A DNA stretch of 64,000 nucleotides from Pseudoroseicyclus_A sp041714655 (GTDB lineage: Bacteria; Pseudomonadota; Alphaproteobacteria; Rhodobacterales; Rhodobacteraceae), in assembly GCF_041714655.1 (NCBI RefSeq), contig NZ_CP168219.1, positions 930,001 to 994,000 of the forward strand, written 5' to 3'. Both the position numbers and the translations under genes were made by a program. Under the pieces are notes generated by a model. It was given only the letters and a program-made list of their open reading frames with translations. It did no database searches and had not been told where the DNA came from. Below, piece by piece: positions 49,274 to 58,228 of the stretch (positions are counted from its first letter, which is position 1; every line of letters begins with the position of its first letter).

Positions 49274-51337
49274 TCAAAGGTTTTCCATCTGCTCGGGCAG
49301 CCACAGGACGATCTCCGGGACGGCGTAGAGCAGGACGATGAAGGCGAGCATGACGATGATGAACGGCGTGACCCCGAGGGCCACGTCGCGCAGCGACACG
49401 TTGCCGAGGCCGCGCAGGATGAAGAGCACGATGCCCACCGGCGGGGTGATGAGGCCGATCTCGACGAGGATCACCAGCACGACGCCGAACCAGATCGGGT
49501 CGAAGCCGAGCGCCACGACGATCGGGTAGGTGACCGACAGCGTCATCAGCATCATCGAGATCGATTCGATCAGCGTGCCCATCGCCAGGTAGAACAGCGC
49601 GAGCAGCAGCATGATCAGCCAGGGCGCGAGGTTGGCCTCGGTCACGGCGGCGACCATCTCGCGCGGCAGGCGCAGGAAGTCGAAGACCCAGCCGAAGATC
49701 GACGCGCCGATCACGATCAGCATGATGAAGGCGGTGACCTTCACCGTGTCCAGCAGCACCAGATAGATGTCCTTCGGCGCGGCCCGTCCCGTGAAGACGC
49801 AGATCACGAAGGCCGCGGCGGCGCCGACCGCGCCCGCCTCGGTGGGCGTCGCGATCCCGAAATAGAGCGAGCCCAGAACCGAGAAGATCAGCACGAGGAA
49901 GGGCACCATGCCGCCGAGGGAGCGGAGCTTCTCGGCCATCGAGTAGCGCTCGCCCTGCGGCACGGCGGAGGGCACGACGTAGGACCAGCCGAGGATGGTA
50001 AAGGCGAAGAGGCCGGCCAGCATCAGGCCCGGGATGATCCCGGCGATGAAGAGCACGGTGATCGGCGCGCCCACGGTGTTGCCGTAGATGATCATGGCGA
50101 TGCTGGGCGGCAGCAGGATGCCGAGGGTCGACCCGGCGGCGACGACGCCGTAGGTGAGCCGGTCGCTGTAGCCCCGCCGCGCCAGTTCCGGGGCGGCGAC
50201 CCGCCCCAGCGTGGCGGCCGTCGCTAGGCTCGAGCCCGAGACGGCGGCGAAGATCGCCGAGGAGCCGACGGCCGCATGGCCGAGCCCGCCCCGCGTCCGG
50301 CCGAACCAGCAGACCAGCAGGTCGAAGAGCTTGGTCGTGATCCCGCTGTGCACCAGCAGCGAGCCCATGAGCACGAAGGTCGGCACGGCCGTCAGCGTGA
50401 AGGAGTTGATGCTCGTCCAGGACCGGTCGGCCAGGATCGGCAGTTGCGGGCTGCGCAGGAGGAACACGAGGCCGATGAGCCCCACCATCCCCAGTGCGGC
50501 GCCCACCGGCACGCCAAGCAGCAGCAGGAAGACGAGCGAAAGCGTCAGCAGGGTGCCGATCCAGACCAGCGAGCCGCCCTGCGCCCCGGCATAAAGGAGC
50601 GACATCACGGCGACGATGGCCGCCACGGCGAGCGCGATGCGCGCCCCGCTCCACAGCCAGGCCATGACGAGGCTGGCGGCCAGGATGACCAGCGTGGCGG
50701 CGTCCAGCGGCAGACCGTCCACCGGGAACACGTCCCGGCGTCCGATGAGGGCCAGAGCCACGACTGTTGCGACGACCACGATGGGCACGCCCCAGGTGCG
50801 CCCCTCGCTCTGCCGCGGGCTGAGTTCGAAGAGGGTCTGCAGGATCGCGAAGAAGAACAGGGCATAGCCCACGACGACAGGCGTCTCGGGCATCCATTGC
50901 GGCGTCGCCAGCAGCCCCCAGTCGCGCGTGTCGTTGATGTATTCCGACACCGTGAAGCAGAACATCTCCCAGCCGCAGAACGCCACGAGGATCAGCAGGA
51001 GCCAGTTGCCGATCATCTGCAGCGCATGCTTGCGGGGCTCGGAGACGGAATCGATCAGGATCTCGACCTGGATGTGGGCGCCGGCGCGCTGCGCCACGCC
51101 CAGACCGAGGAACACCAACGCGACGAAGCTGTAGACGCTGATCTCGGCAACCCAGCTCGTCGGCATGTTGAAGAGCGAGCGCATGACCACTTCGTAGACG
51201 ACGATGCAGGTCATGAAGAGCAGGGTCATGGAGGCCAGGAACCCGGCCGAGCCGGTGATCAGCCCAAGGCCCCGCATCACCATGTGGCCCTCACGGGGCG
51301 GGCGGTCGGGTGTTGCGGTGACGCCGTCGACGCTCAT
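49274..51337 (-). CDS. TRAP transporter permease, DctQ-DctM fusion
   Basis: The 687-residue inner-membrane protein fuses both TRAP permease subunits. The DctQ part (about 25-175) shows IVVYEVVMRSLFNMPTSWVAEISVYSF. A linker with additional hydrophobic stretches (about 185-265) follows. The DctM part has PTFVLMGSLLVHSGITTKLFDLL, GSSLATAATLGRVAAPELARRGY and GILLPPSIAMIIYGNTV. It imports an organic acid using a sodium or proton gradient and a DctP partner. Two DctP genes lie nearby, at 51518 and 53447. Confidence 0.93.
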   Translation of the reverse strand: MSVDGVTATPDRPPREGHMVMRGLGLITGSAGFLASMTLLFMTCIVVYEVVMRSLFNMPTSWVAEISVYSFVALVFLGLGVAQRAGAHIQVEILIDSVSEPRKHALQMIGNWLLLILVAFCGWEMFCFTVSEYINDTRDWGLLATPQWMPETPVVVGYALFFFAILQTLFELSPRQSEGRTWGVPIVVVATVVALALIGRRDVFPVDGLPLDAATLVILAASLVMAWLWSGARIALAVAAIVAVMSLLYAGAQGGSLVWIGTLLTLSLVFLLLLGVPVGAALGMVGLIGLVFLLRSPQLPILADRSWTSINSFTLTAVPTFVLMGSLLVHSGITTKLFDLLVCWFGRTRGGLGHAAVGSSAIFAAVSGSSLATAATLGRVAAPELARRGYSDRLTYGVVAAGSTLGILLPPSIAMIIYGNTVGAPITVLFIAGIIPGLMLAGLFAFTILGWSYVVPSAVPQGERYSMAEKLRSLGGMVPFLVLIFSVLGSLYFGIATPTEAGAVGAAAAFVICVFTGRAAPKDIYLVLLDTVKVTAFIMLIVIGASIFGWVFDFLRLPREMVAAVTEANLAPWLIMLLLALFYLAMGTLIESISMMLMTLSVTYPIVVALGFDPIWFGVVLVILVEIGLITPPVGIVLFILRGLGNVSLRDVALGVTPFIIVMLAFIVLLYAVPEIVLWLPEQMENL

Positions 51338-51437
51338 TCAGTATTCCCCCTCTGCTCGCCCGGGCATGTCCCGATGACCTCGGGGCGCTCTTCCTCGTCG
51401 ATGCAGCCTATATTCGGGGCGCTTGACAAGCAAGGTT

Positions 51438-51450
51438 TTGTATTATCGTA
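51438..51450. promoter_or_regulatory. TTGTATTATYGTA box, copy 2
   Basis: TTGTATTATCGTA lies between the divergent TRAP permease and DctP copy 1 genes and differs from copies 1 and 3 at one base. A TTGACA element (51423-51428) sits just upstream and may be the -35 of the dctP promoter, so the box would overlap RNA polymerase contacts. Confidence 0.7.
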
Positions 51451-51517
51451 ATCTCGTACCACGCTCTCTGCGGATGGCAAGCGGAGAAGCAGATCAAACA
51501 CCCGGGAGGACCAACAC

Positions 51518-52543
51518 ATGACCTTGAACCAGATGCGGACGCGAACGGCCATCTGTGCTGCGGCGATGACGTCGCTGCTTGCAGGCGGCGCCTTGGCGCA
51601 GGATCCGGAGTTCGACTTCACGATGGCCGTGATCGTCTCTCCCGGCGACGTCTATACCGCCCTGACGCAGGGCATCCCCGAGCGCGTGGCGGAAGCGACC
51701 GACGGCCGCGTCCGCGTGACGGTCAGCGACTCGCTCGTGGCGTCCAACCAGGTGGCGAGCGCCGTTCGTGACGGCCGGATCCCCATGTCCGCCGCGCTGC
51801 ATACCTACATCTCGGCCGAAGAGCCGCGGATGGGCATCTTCAACCTGCCGGGCCTGATCAACGGCATCGAAGATTATGTCGATGTGCGTGAGGCCTTCTG
51901 GCGGCAGGACGTGGCGGACATCTGGCTCGAGCGCTGGAACGCCGTGATGCTGGCCGATGGCGCCTGGTGCCCGACGGCCCTGTTCTCGACCGAGCCGATC
52001 CAATCGATCGAGGATTTCGCCGAGCAGCGCATCCGTATCCACAACCCGCAGAGCGCGGAGCTGATGAGCGCCCTCGGCGCGCAGCCGGTCGCGATGCCGA
52101 CGGGTGAGGTGACCCCGGCGCTGGAGCGCGGCGTGATCGACGGTGTCTTCACCTCGATGTGCGTCGGCGCGGCGATGGAGCTGCCCCGCGTGGCGCCCTA
52201 CGTCCAGGACTGGGGCGTCTCGCCGATCACCGGCTGGGTCATCCTCGTCAACGCCGACGTCTGGGCCGACCTCCCCGAGGACATCCAGGGCCAGCTCGAG
52301 CAGGCCATGGCCGATCTCGAGGAAGAGGCCTTCGGCACCTACCAGACCTACATCGACACGGCCGAGGCCAAGTTCGCCGAACTGGGCTCCGAGATGTGGA
52401 CCGCTCCGGCGGAGCTGCAGGCAGAGCTGAGCTCCGAGCAGTATTCGCAGCCGGCCTACGACGCCTGGTACGCCCGGGCGACCGAGCTCGGCATCGACGG
52501 CGAGGCCTATGTCGATCAGGTCCGCGCCGCTCTCGCCGACTAA
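51518..52543 (+). CDS. TRAP transporter substrate-binding protein DctP, copy 1
   Basis: The 341-residue periplasmic protein has a signal peptide ending near residue 28 (AAAMTSLLAGGALAQ). TRAP-binding-protein features include the Arg-containing EDFAEQRIRIHNPQSAELMSALGAQPVAMPTGEVTPALERGVIDGV. That segment holds the carboxylate-binding Arg region. A ggagga ribosome-binding site precedes the ATG at 51518; Met at residue 6 is an alternative. A strong terminator follows. It is a paralog of the protein encoded at 53447. Confidence 0.93.
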   Translation: MTLNQMRTRTAICAAAMTSLLAGGALAQDPEFDFTMAVIVSPGDVYTALTQGIPERVAEATDGRVRVTVSDSLVASNQVASAVRDGRIPMSAALHTYISAEEPRMGIFNLPGLINGIEDYVDVREAFWRQDVADIWLERWNAVMLADGAWCPTALFSTEPIQSIEDFAEQRIRIHNPQSAELMSALGAQPVAMPTGEVTPALERGVIDGVFTSMCVGAAMELPRVAPYVQDWGVSPITGWVILVNADVWADLPEDIQGQLEQAMADLEEEAFGTYQTYIDTAEAKFAELGSEMWTAPAELQAELSSEQYSQPAYDAWYARATELGIDGEAYVDQVRAALAD

Positions 52544-52555
52544 TCCGGCCACGGA

Positions 52556-52580
52556 AACCCCCGCCCGCCGGGCGGGGGTT
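52556..52580 (+). terminator. Intrinsic terminator after dctP copy 1
   Basis: A perfect 11-bp stem, AACCCCCGCCC / GGGCGGGGGTT, with loop GCC lies 13 bases after the dctP stop and is followed by ttctcc. It separates the abundant binding-protein transcript from the regulator gene. Confidence 0.85.
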
Positions 52581-52633
52581 CTCCACACGGGGCGAACGAG
52601 GTATCAACCATAGGTCAGCCGAGGGTGGGTTCC

Positions 52634-53317
52634 GTGAAACAGCACGCAGACGCAATGAACGACTTCCGCGTCGAGCGCGTCGCGGCGCCGCTTCGGAATC
52701 AGGTGATCGAGGCGATCCGCAATTCGATCATCGCCGGGCATTTCGAGCCGGGCGAGCGGCTGCTCGAGCGACGGCTCTGCGAGATGACCGGCGTCAGCCG
52801 CACCCTCGTCCGCGAGGCGCTGCGCCAGCTTGAATCGGAAGGGCTGATCGAGGTCGTGCCCCATCGCGGCCCCCGCGTGGCGGTGCTCGACCCCGACATG
52901 GCGCGCGACATCTACCTCGTGCGCTCCCAGCTCGAGGGGCTCGCCGCCGCGCTCTTCGCCGAGAGGGCGACATCCCGGAATTTCGACGCGATCCGCGCCG
53001 CCTTCGAGCGCCTCAAGAGCGTCATCTCGGAGGACGATCCGATCGTGCGGGTCGAGGCGAAGAACGCCTTCTACGTCGAGCTCATCAACGGCGCCGGCAA
53101 CCGGGCGCTCGGCCCCAGCCTCAACTTCCTCAATTCCCGCATCGTCCTTCTGCGCGCCACCTCCCTGCAGGCGCCGGGGCGGTTGCAGGAGAGCGTCAAG
53201 GAGCTCGGCGCCCTCGTCGACGCGCTGGAGGCGCGCGATTCCGAGGCGGCACGCGCGGCGGCCCAGCGACACGTCGCCAACGCGGCCGAGATCGCGCTTC
53301 AGTTCCTGAAAGTCTGA
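52634..53317 (+). CDS. GntR family regulator, FCD type (probable regulator of the TRAP cluster)
   Basis: The 227-residue regulator has a winged helix at about 20-85 (PLRNQVIEAIRNSIIAGHFEPGERL, then TGVSRTLVREALRQLESEGLIE). An FCD domain spans about 95-220 (LVRSQLEGLAAALF, KNAFYVELINGAGN). The GTG at 52634 is chosen because gaggg lies nine bases ahead. GTG 52625 and ATG 52655 (MNDFRV) are alternatives, the last without a ribosome-binding site. It sits between the two dctP genes and is the natural candidate to bind the TTGTATTATYGTA boxes. Confidence 0.9.
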   Translation: MKQHADAMNDFRVERVAAPLRNQVIEAIRNSIIAGHFEPGERLLERRLCEMTGVSRTLVREALRQLESEGLIEVVPHRGPRVAVLDPDMARDIYLVRSQLEGLAAALFAERATSRNFDAIRAAFERLKSVISEDDPIVRVEAKNAFYVELINGAGNRALGPSLNFLNSRIVLLRATSLQAPGRLQESVKELGALVDALEARDSEAARAAAQRHVANAAEIALQFLKV

Positions 53318-53402
53318 GATCCGGGATCGCCCGGCATCGGCGGGCCGCGTCGCTCGCGGCCTATTCTTCTTGCGCGCGGCCGGGACGGTCGCCACGGGAA
53401 TG

Positions 53403-53432
53403 CGGCCCCGGGAAGGTGTCTTCCCGGGGCCG
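53403..53432. terminator. Bidirectional terminator between the FCD gene and dctP copy 2
   Basis: A perfect 13-bp stem, CGGCCCCGGGAAG / CTTCCCGGGGCCG, has the loop GTGT. On the plus strand it is followed by gaccttttcgg, a short T-run. It lies between two convergent genes. Confidence 0.83.
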
Positions 53433-53446
53433 GACCTTTTCGGAGC

Positions 53447-54457
53447 TTACTTGCCCAGGGCGTCCCTGACGCGCTGGACGTAGCTCTCGCCGTCGGCGCC
53501 GATCTCCGCGGTGCGGGCATACCAGCCCTCGTAGGCGGCGTCGGTGTACTCGGGCAGCCGAAGCTCTTCCTGCAGCGCCTCAGGCGCATCCCAGATCTCG
53601 GCGCCGAGGGCCGTGATGCTGTCCCGCGCGCGGCCGACATAGACGTCATAGTCGGCGAAGGCTTCTTCCTCGATCGATGTCATCGCGGCCTGCACGTCCG
53701 CCTGGACGTCCTCGGGCATGTCGTTCCAGACATCGGAGTTGATCAGGATCGCCCAGCCGGTGATCGGCGCCATGTGCCAGTCCTGCACGTTCGGCGCGAC
53801 GCGGGCGAGCTCGAAGGCGGCCCCCGCACACATCGAGGTCCAGACGGCGTCGATCACGCCGCGCTCGAGCGCCGGGACGACCTCGGTCGTGGGCATCGGC
53901 ACGGGAACGGCGCCCAGCGATTCCATCAGCGTCGCCGAGACGGGATCGAAGATGCGGATCCGCTTGCCCTCGAAGGAGGCGACGTCCTGGATCGGCTCGC
54001 GCGAGAACAGGACGACAGGGCAATAGGGCCCGTCGGCCAGCATCGTCGCGCCCCAGCGCTCCTGCCAGAAGTCGGCCACGTCGTCGCGCCAGAAGGCCTC
54101 GCGCACGGTCTGGTATTCGTCGATGCTGTTGATCAGCCCGGGCAGGCTGAAGATCGAGATGCGCGGTTCTTCGGCCGAGATATAGGCATGCGTCGCCGCG
54201 ACGATCGGCAGCCGGCCGTCACGGACGGCGCCCGCGATCTGGTTGGCCGCCACGAGCGACGAGCTCAGCGTCACCAAAACCTCGCCGTCCGTCGCCTCCG
54301 CGACGCGATCGGGGATGAGCTGGGTCATCTCGTCATAGACGTCGGTGGGCGAGGTCATCACCCCCATCGTCAGGTCATACTCCTGGGCACTGGCGGTCCC
54401 GGCCGCGAGGGCCAGCGCGCAGGCCGCGCTCGAGAGCCATGTCTTGGATGTCGTCAT
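53447..54457 (-). CDS. TRAP transporter substrate-binding protein DctP, copy 2
   Basis: The 336-residue periplasmic protein is a paralog of the one encoded at 51518. Conserved stretches include AYISAEEPR, FSLPGLIN, REAFWR-DVADFW-ERW, PALERGVIDA and WTSMCAGAA. A signal peptide ends near residue 24 (ACALALAAGTASAQ). The carboxylate-Arg region reads FEGKRIRIFDPVSATLMESLGAVPV. It has no permease gene of its own and probably shares the fused DctQM at 49274. It is divergent from the aldehyde dehydrogenase gene across box copy 3. Confidence 0.93.
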   Translation of the reverse strand: MTTSKTWLSSAACALALAAGTASAQEYDLTMGVMTSPTDVYDEMTQLIPDRVAEATDGEVLVTLSSSLVAANQIAGAVRDGRLPIVAATHAYISAEEPRISIFSLPGLINSIDEYQTVREAFWRDDVADFWQERWGATMLADGPYCPVVLFSREPIQDVASFEGKRIRIFDPVSATLMESLGAVPVPMPTTEVVPALERGVIDAVWTSMCAGAAFELARVAPNVQDWHMAPITGWAILINSDVWNDMPEDVQADVQAAMTSIEEEAFADYDVYVGRARDSITALGAEIWDAPEALQEELRLPEYTDAAYEGWYARTAEIGADGESYVQRVRDALGK

Positions 54458-54511
54458 TGAGGTCTCCTCCCTCTTGCGCCTCGCCTGGTGCGGGGTCGCG
54501 TCTCATGAGAA

Positions 54512-54524
54512 TACAATAATACAA
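54512..54524. promoter_or_regulatory. TTGTATTATYGTA box, copy 3
   Basis: On the minus strand the sequence is TTGTATTATTGTA, identical to copy 1. It lies between the divergent dctP copy 2 and aldehyde dehydrogenase genes. The neighbouring acaatattgc extends the AT-rich patch. A TTGACC (minus strand, 54531-54536) lies on the upstream side. Confidence 0.72.
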
Positions 54525-54608
54525 TATTGCAGGTCAACGTGGCAGGTGGTAGTTTCGCGGCCGAACGACGGGCCGCTGGCCCGGCACCGCACGACCGGAG
54601 GGGCGATC

Positions 54609-56033
54609 ATGGAAATCGGACAGTTCTACATCGACGGGACATGGGTTGATCCCGTCGCCCCAGAGTGGATGGCCATGATCAACCCGGCGACGGAGGAGGA
54701 GTTCGGGCGCCTCGCCCTCGGATCCGCCGCCGATATCGACCGCGCCGTCACGGCGGCCCGCGCGGCGCTGCCGGCCTTCTCGACCACCAGCCCCGCTGAC
54801 CGGGCTGCGATGATGCGTCGCATCATCGCCGAGTTCGACGCGCGGGCCGAGGAGTTCGCCCAGGCGACGACGCTCGAGATGGGGTCGCCCATCAGCTTCT
54901 CGCGCACGGGGCAGGTGACCCGCGGCCCTGCGCATCTGGGCAAGACGCTGGAGGTGCTGGAGCGCTTCGAGTTCGACCGCAGCTTCGGCCCGTCCCGTCT
55001 GCGCTACGAATCCGTCGGCGTCTGCGGCCTGATCACGCCCTGGAACTGGCCGGTCAACCAGGTGGTGGTGAAGGTGGCGCCCGCGCTCGCGGCGGGCTGC
55101 ACGATGGTGCTCAAGCCCAGCGAATATTCCCCGGTCACCGCGCGCCTCTTCGCCGAGGTCATGGACGCCGCCGGCGTGCCGCCGGGCGTCTTCAACCTCG
55201 TCTTCGGCCGGGGCGAGACGGCGGGCGCGCGCCTGTCCGAGCATCCGGACGTGGACGCGGTCTCCTTCACCGGCTCGACCCGCGCGGGCGTCGAGATCGC
55301 CCGGGCCGCGGCGCCGACCGTCAAGCGCGTCTCGCAGGAGCTGGGCGGCAAGACCGCCAACGTCATCCTGCCCGATGCCGATCTCGATGCCGCGGTCCGC
55401 AAGGGTGTCGCCGTCTGCTTCGCCAACAGTGGCCAGTCCTGCGCGGCCCCGACGCGGATGCTCGTGCCCGCCGACCGGCTCGAGGAGGCCTGCGCGGCCG
55501 CGGCCGAGGCCGCCGAGGCGCTGCGCGTCGGCGATCCGGGCGATGATGCCACCGAGCTCGGCCCGGTGGTGAACCGCGCGCAGTTCGACCGCATCCAGTC
55601 CCTCATCCGGATCGGGATCGGCGAGGGCGCGCGCCTCGTCACCGGCGGTGAGGGCCGGCCCGATGGTTTCAACCGGGGCTACTACGTCCGCCCGACCGTC
55701 TTCGCCGGGGTGACCCCCGACATGACGATCGCCCGGACCGAGATCTTCGGCCCCGTCCTCTGCATCCTCAGCTACGAGACCGAGGACGAGGCCGTCGAGA
55801 TCGCCAACGACACGCCCTACGGGCTCAGCGCCCATATCCAGACGGGGGATCCCGCGGCGGCGGTCGCGCTGGCGGACAGGCTCGTGGCCGGTGCGATCTA
55901 CTTCAACTACCCGCCCTTCGACTTTGGCGCGCCCTTCGGGGGGCGCAAGCAGTCCGGCAACGGCCGCGAATGGGGCGAGTTCGGCCTGATGGAATATCTC
56001 GAGGCCAAGAGCCTGATCGGCGATCTGGGCTGA
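54609..56033 (+). CDS. Aldehyde dehydrogenase family protein (TRAP cluster)
   Basis: The 474-residue NAD(P)-dependent dehydrogenase has catalytic Asn147 in PWNWP, Glu244 in QELGGKT and Cys278 in NSGQSCAA. The ggagg ribosome-binding site at 54598-54602 fits the ATG at 54609. It is followed after 67 bases by the GMC oxidoreductase gene. The pair would oxidise an alcohol to an aldehyde and then to an acid. Confidence 0.92.
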   Translation: MEIGQFYIDGTWVDPVAPEWMAMINPATEEEFGRLALGSAADIDRAVTAARAALPAFSTTSPADRAAMMRRIIAEFDARAEEFAQATTLEMGSPISFSRTGQVTRGPAHLGKTLEVLERFEFDRSFGPSRLRYESVGVCGLITPWNWPVNQVVVKVAPALAAGCTMVLKPSEYSPVTARLFAEVMDAAGVPPGVFNLVFGRGETAGARLSEHPDVDAVSFTGSTRAGVEIARAAAPTVKRVSQELGGKTANVILPDADLDAAVRKGVAVCFANSGQSCAAPTRMLVPADRLEEACAAAAEAAEALRVGDPGDDATELGPVVNRAQFDRIQSLIRIGIGEGARLVTGGEGRPDGFNRGYYVRPTVFAGVTPDMTIARTEIFGPVLCILSYETEDEAVEIANDTPYGLSAHIQTGDPAAAVALADRLVAGAIYFNYPPFDFGAPFGGRKQSGNGREWGEFGLMEYLEAKSLIGDLG

Positions 56034-56100
56034 GGGCCCGCACACCGGGCCGGGCGGCGTCCCGCCCGGGCGGCAATGCAACGACAATCGGACGGATGCC

Positions 56101-57732
56101 ATGGAGCAGGTGACGACGACGGCCGACGAGGCCGATTACGTGATCGTCGGCGGGGGGGCGGCCGGCTGCGTGCTGGCGGCCCGCCTGGGCGAGCGGACGC
56201 GCGATCGCATCGTGATGCTGGAGGCCGGGCCGCGCGACCGCAGCCCGCTGATCCGCATCCCGGCGGGCGTCATCAAGCTGCTCTTCGACAAGCGATATGC
56301 CTGGCAGTTCCGCACCGAGCCGAGCGAGGGAACGGCGATGCGCCGCGTCTTCGCCCCGCAGGGTCGCACGCTCGGCGGATCGAGCTCGATCAACGGGATG
56401 ATCTACAACCGCGGGCAGGCGCAGGATTACGACGGCTGGGAAGAGGGCGGGGCGGAGGGCTGGTCCTACCGGGACGTGCTGACCTACTTCCGCCGCTCCG
56501 AGCGGCGCATCGGCGGAGAGCCCAACCAGTATCACGGCGCCACCGGGCCTTTGCCTGTAAGCGATGCGGACTGGACCAACCCGGCGATCGACGCCTTCAT
56601 CGACGGGGTGAGTGCGCTCGGCCTGCCGCGCAACCCCGACTACAACGGCGCCTCGCAGGAGGGCGTCGGCACGCTGCAGCGGGTGATCGAGGACGGGCGC
56701 CGGGTGAGCGCGGCCCGGGCCTTCCTGCACCCCGCCGGCCGGCGCATCGACGTCCGCACCCGGGCCCACGCGACGGAGATCGTCTTCGAGGGCCGCCGGG
56801 CCGTCGGCGTGCGCTACACCGATCCGGACGGCCGGACGCTGCGACTGGTCCGGGCCCGCAAGGAGGTGCTGGTCTGCACCGGCGCGCTCAACACGCCCAA
56901 GCTCTTGCAGCTGTCCGGCATCGGCGCGGGGCCGGCGATCTCGGCCCTCGGCTTGCCGGTCGTGGCGGACCTCCCCGGCGTCGGGCAGAACCTGCAGGAC
57001 CATTTCGGCACGCGCAGTGTCGTGCGCATCCGCAACGCGCCGACGGCGAACGAGCTCTCCCGCTGGCCCTATCTCGGCGTCGAGATCGGGAAATGGCTGA
57101 TGAAGAAGCCGAGCATCCTCGGCCTCAGCTCGTCGCTCGCCTATGTCTTCGCGCGCACCGATCCGTCGCTCGACCGGCCCGACCTGCAATTCGTCCTGAC
57201 GCCGATGAGCTTCAAGGCCGGCCAGTTCGGCGTGGTGGACCGCGACCCCGGCTTCTCGCTCGCCTCGTGGCAGCACCGGCCCGAAAGCCGCGGCACCGTC
57301 GCCGCGGGCAGCCCGTCGTGGCGCGACGATCCGGTGATCCAGCCCAATTACCTTGCCTCGGAGGTCGACCAGCGGGTCACGGTGGCCGGCATCCGGCTGG
57401 CGCGGACCTTCCTGCAGACGCCGCAGATGGCGCGCTTCGTGGCAGGGGAGGTGACGCCCGGCGCCGACATCCGGGACGACGCGGAGCTGCTGCACTATGC
57501 CCGCCAGTTCGGGTCCACCATCTACCACTTCTGCGGCACCTGCCGCATGGGCGATCCGGACCGGGCCGATACGGTCGTCGGCCCTGATCTTCGGCTGAAG
57601 GGCGTGGACGGCCTGAGGGTGGTCGATGCCTCGGTGATGCCGACCGTCCCCTCCGGCAACACCTACGCGCCGACGCTGATGATCGCCGAGCGCGCCGCGG
57701 ACCTTATCATTTCGGGCGGGAGTGCCGGCTAG
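56101..57732 (+). CDS. GMC family FAD-dependent oxidoreductase (choline dehydrogenase-like)
   Basis: The 543-residue flavoenzyme of the glucose-methanol-choline family has the FAD motif VIVGGGAAGCVLAARL at the N-terminus. The GMC signature is GRTLGGSSSINGMIYNRG and the second signature TGALNTPKLLQLSGIG. The C-terminal catalytic region has His in IYHFCGTCRMG and Asn in PSGNTYAPTLMIAERAA. The choline-dehydrogenase-like fold acts on various alcohols. It partners the aldehyde dehydrogenase upstream. Its last 26 bases overlap the convergent SRPBCC gene. Confidence 0.93.
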   Translation: MEQVTTTADEADYVIVGGGAAGCVLAARLGERTRDRIVMLEAGPRDRSPLIRIPAGVIKLLFDKRYAWQFRTEPSEGTAMRRVFAPQGRTLGGSSSINGMIYNRGQAQDYDGWEEGGAEGWSYRDVLTYFRRSERRIGGEPNQYHGATGPLPVSDADWTNPAIDAFIDGVSALGLPRNPDYNGASQEGVGTLQRVIEDGRRVSAARAFLHPAGRRIDVRTRAHATEIVFEGRRAVGVRYTDPDGRTLRLVRARKEVLVCTGALNTPKLLQLSGIGAGPAISALGLPVVADLPGVGQNLQDHFGTRSVVRIRNAPTANELSRWPYLGVEIGKWLMKKPSILGLSSSLAYVFARTDPSLDRPDLQFVLTPMSFKAGQFGVVDRDPGFSLASWQHRPESRGTVAAGSPSWRDDPVIQPNYLASEVDQRVTVAGIRLARTFLQTPQMARFVAGEVTPGADIRDDAELLHYARQFGSTIYHFCGTCRMGDPDRADTVVGPDLRLKGVDGLRVVDASVMPTVPSGNTYAPTLMIAERAADLIISGGSAG

Positions 57733-58228
57733 GGTCCGCCGCCCCCTCGGCCAGCAGCGCATCCAGCGCCACGAACTGCTCCGGATAGGCGCCGGTGGAG
57801 CCCGAGGCGAGCGCCGCGTCGAGCGCCTCCTTGGAGGGGTAGAGCTCGTGGAGCGTCAGCAGCGTCTCGCCGCCCTCCTCCTTGAGGGTCAGCGTGCTGA
57901 TCTGCTCGCCATGGCCCTCCTCCTCGTTCGTCCAGACGATGCGTGCGTCGGGGACGACCTCGGTGTACCGGCCGAAGAAGGCCATGGGCTCATCGAACGA
58001 GGGATGGGCGAAGGTGAAGCGGTAGGTGCCGCCCGTCCGCACATCCATCTCGCAGCTGACGAAGGTCATCCCGAAGGAGGGCGGCACCCACCAGCGCTGC
58101 ATGAGCTCCGGCCGGGTCCAGGCGGCGAAGACATGCCGGGCGGCGCCCTTTAAGCGGCGGGTCACCACCAGCTCGCGGTCGGAGATGCGCTCCGTGGTCG
58201 TCTCGGGGCTGTCAGTCATGGGGGCCAT
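57707..58228 (-). CDS. SRPBCC / AHSA1-like domain protein
   Basis: The 173-residue protein has the START/SRPBCC fold: RRLKGAARHVFAAWTRPELMQRWWVP, then GGTYRF, TEVVPDARIVWTNEE and LTLHELYPS. Its gene directly follows an ArsR-type regulator gene, with a 17-base overlap. This is a very common pairing whose function is unknown; ligand sequestration is often suggested. Met at residue 4 is an alternative start. Confidence 0.9.
   Translation of the reverse strand: MAPMTDSPETTTERISDRELVVTRRLKGAARHVFAAWTRPELMQRWWVPPSFGMTFVSCEMDVRTGGTYRFTFAHPSFDEPMAFFGRYTEVVPDARIVWTNEEEGHGEQISTLTLKEEGGETLLTLHELYPSKEALDAALASGSTGAYPEQFVALDALLAEGAADPSRHSRPK

Noticed and set aside
56050..56069. Terminator between the aldehyde dehydrogenase and GMC genes
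   Set aside because: Only a 7-bp stem without a T-run, and the two enzymes are expected to be co-expressed.
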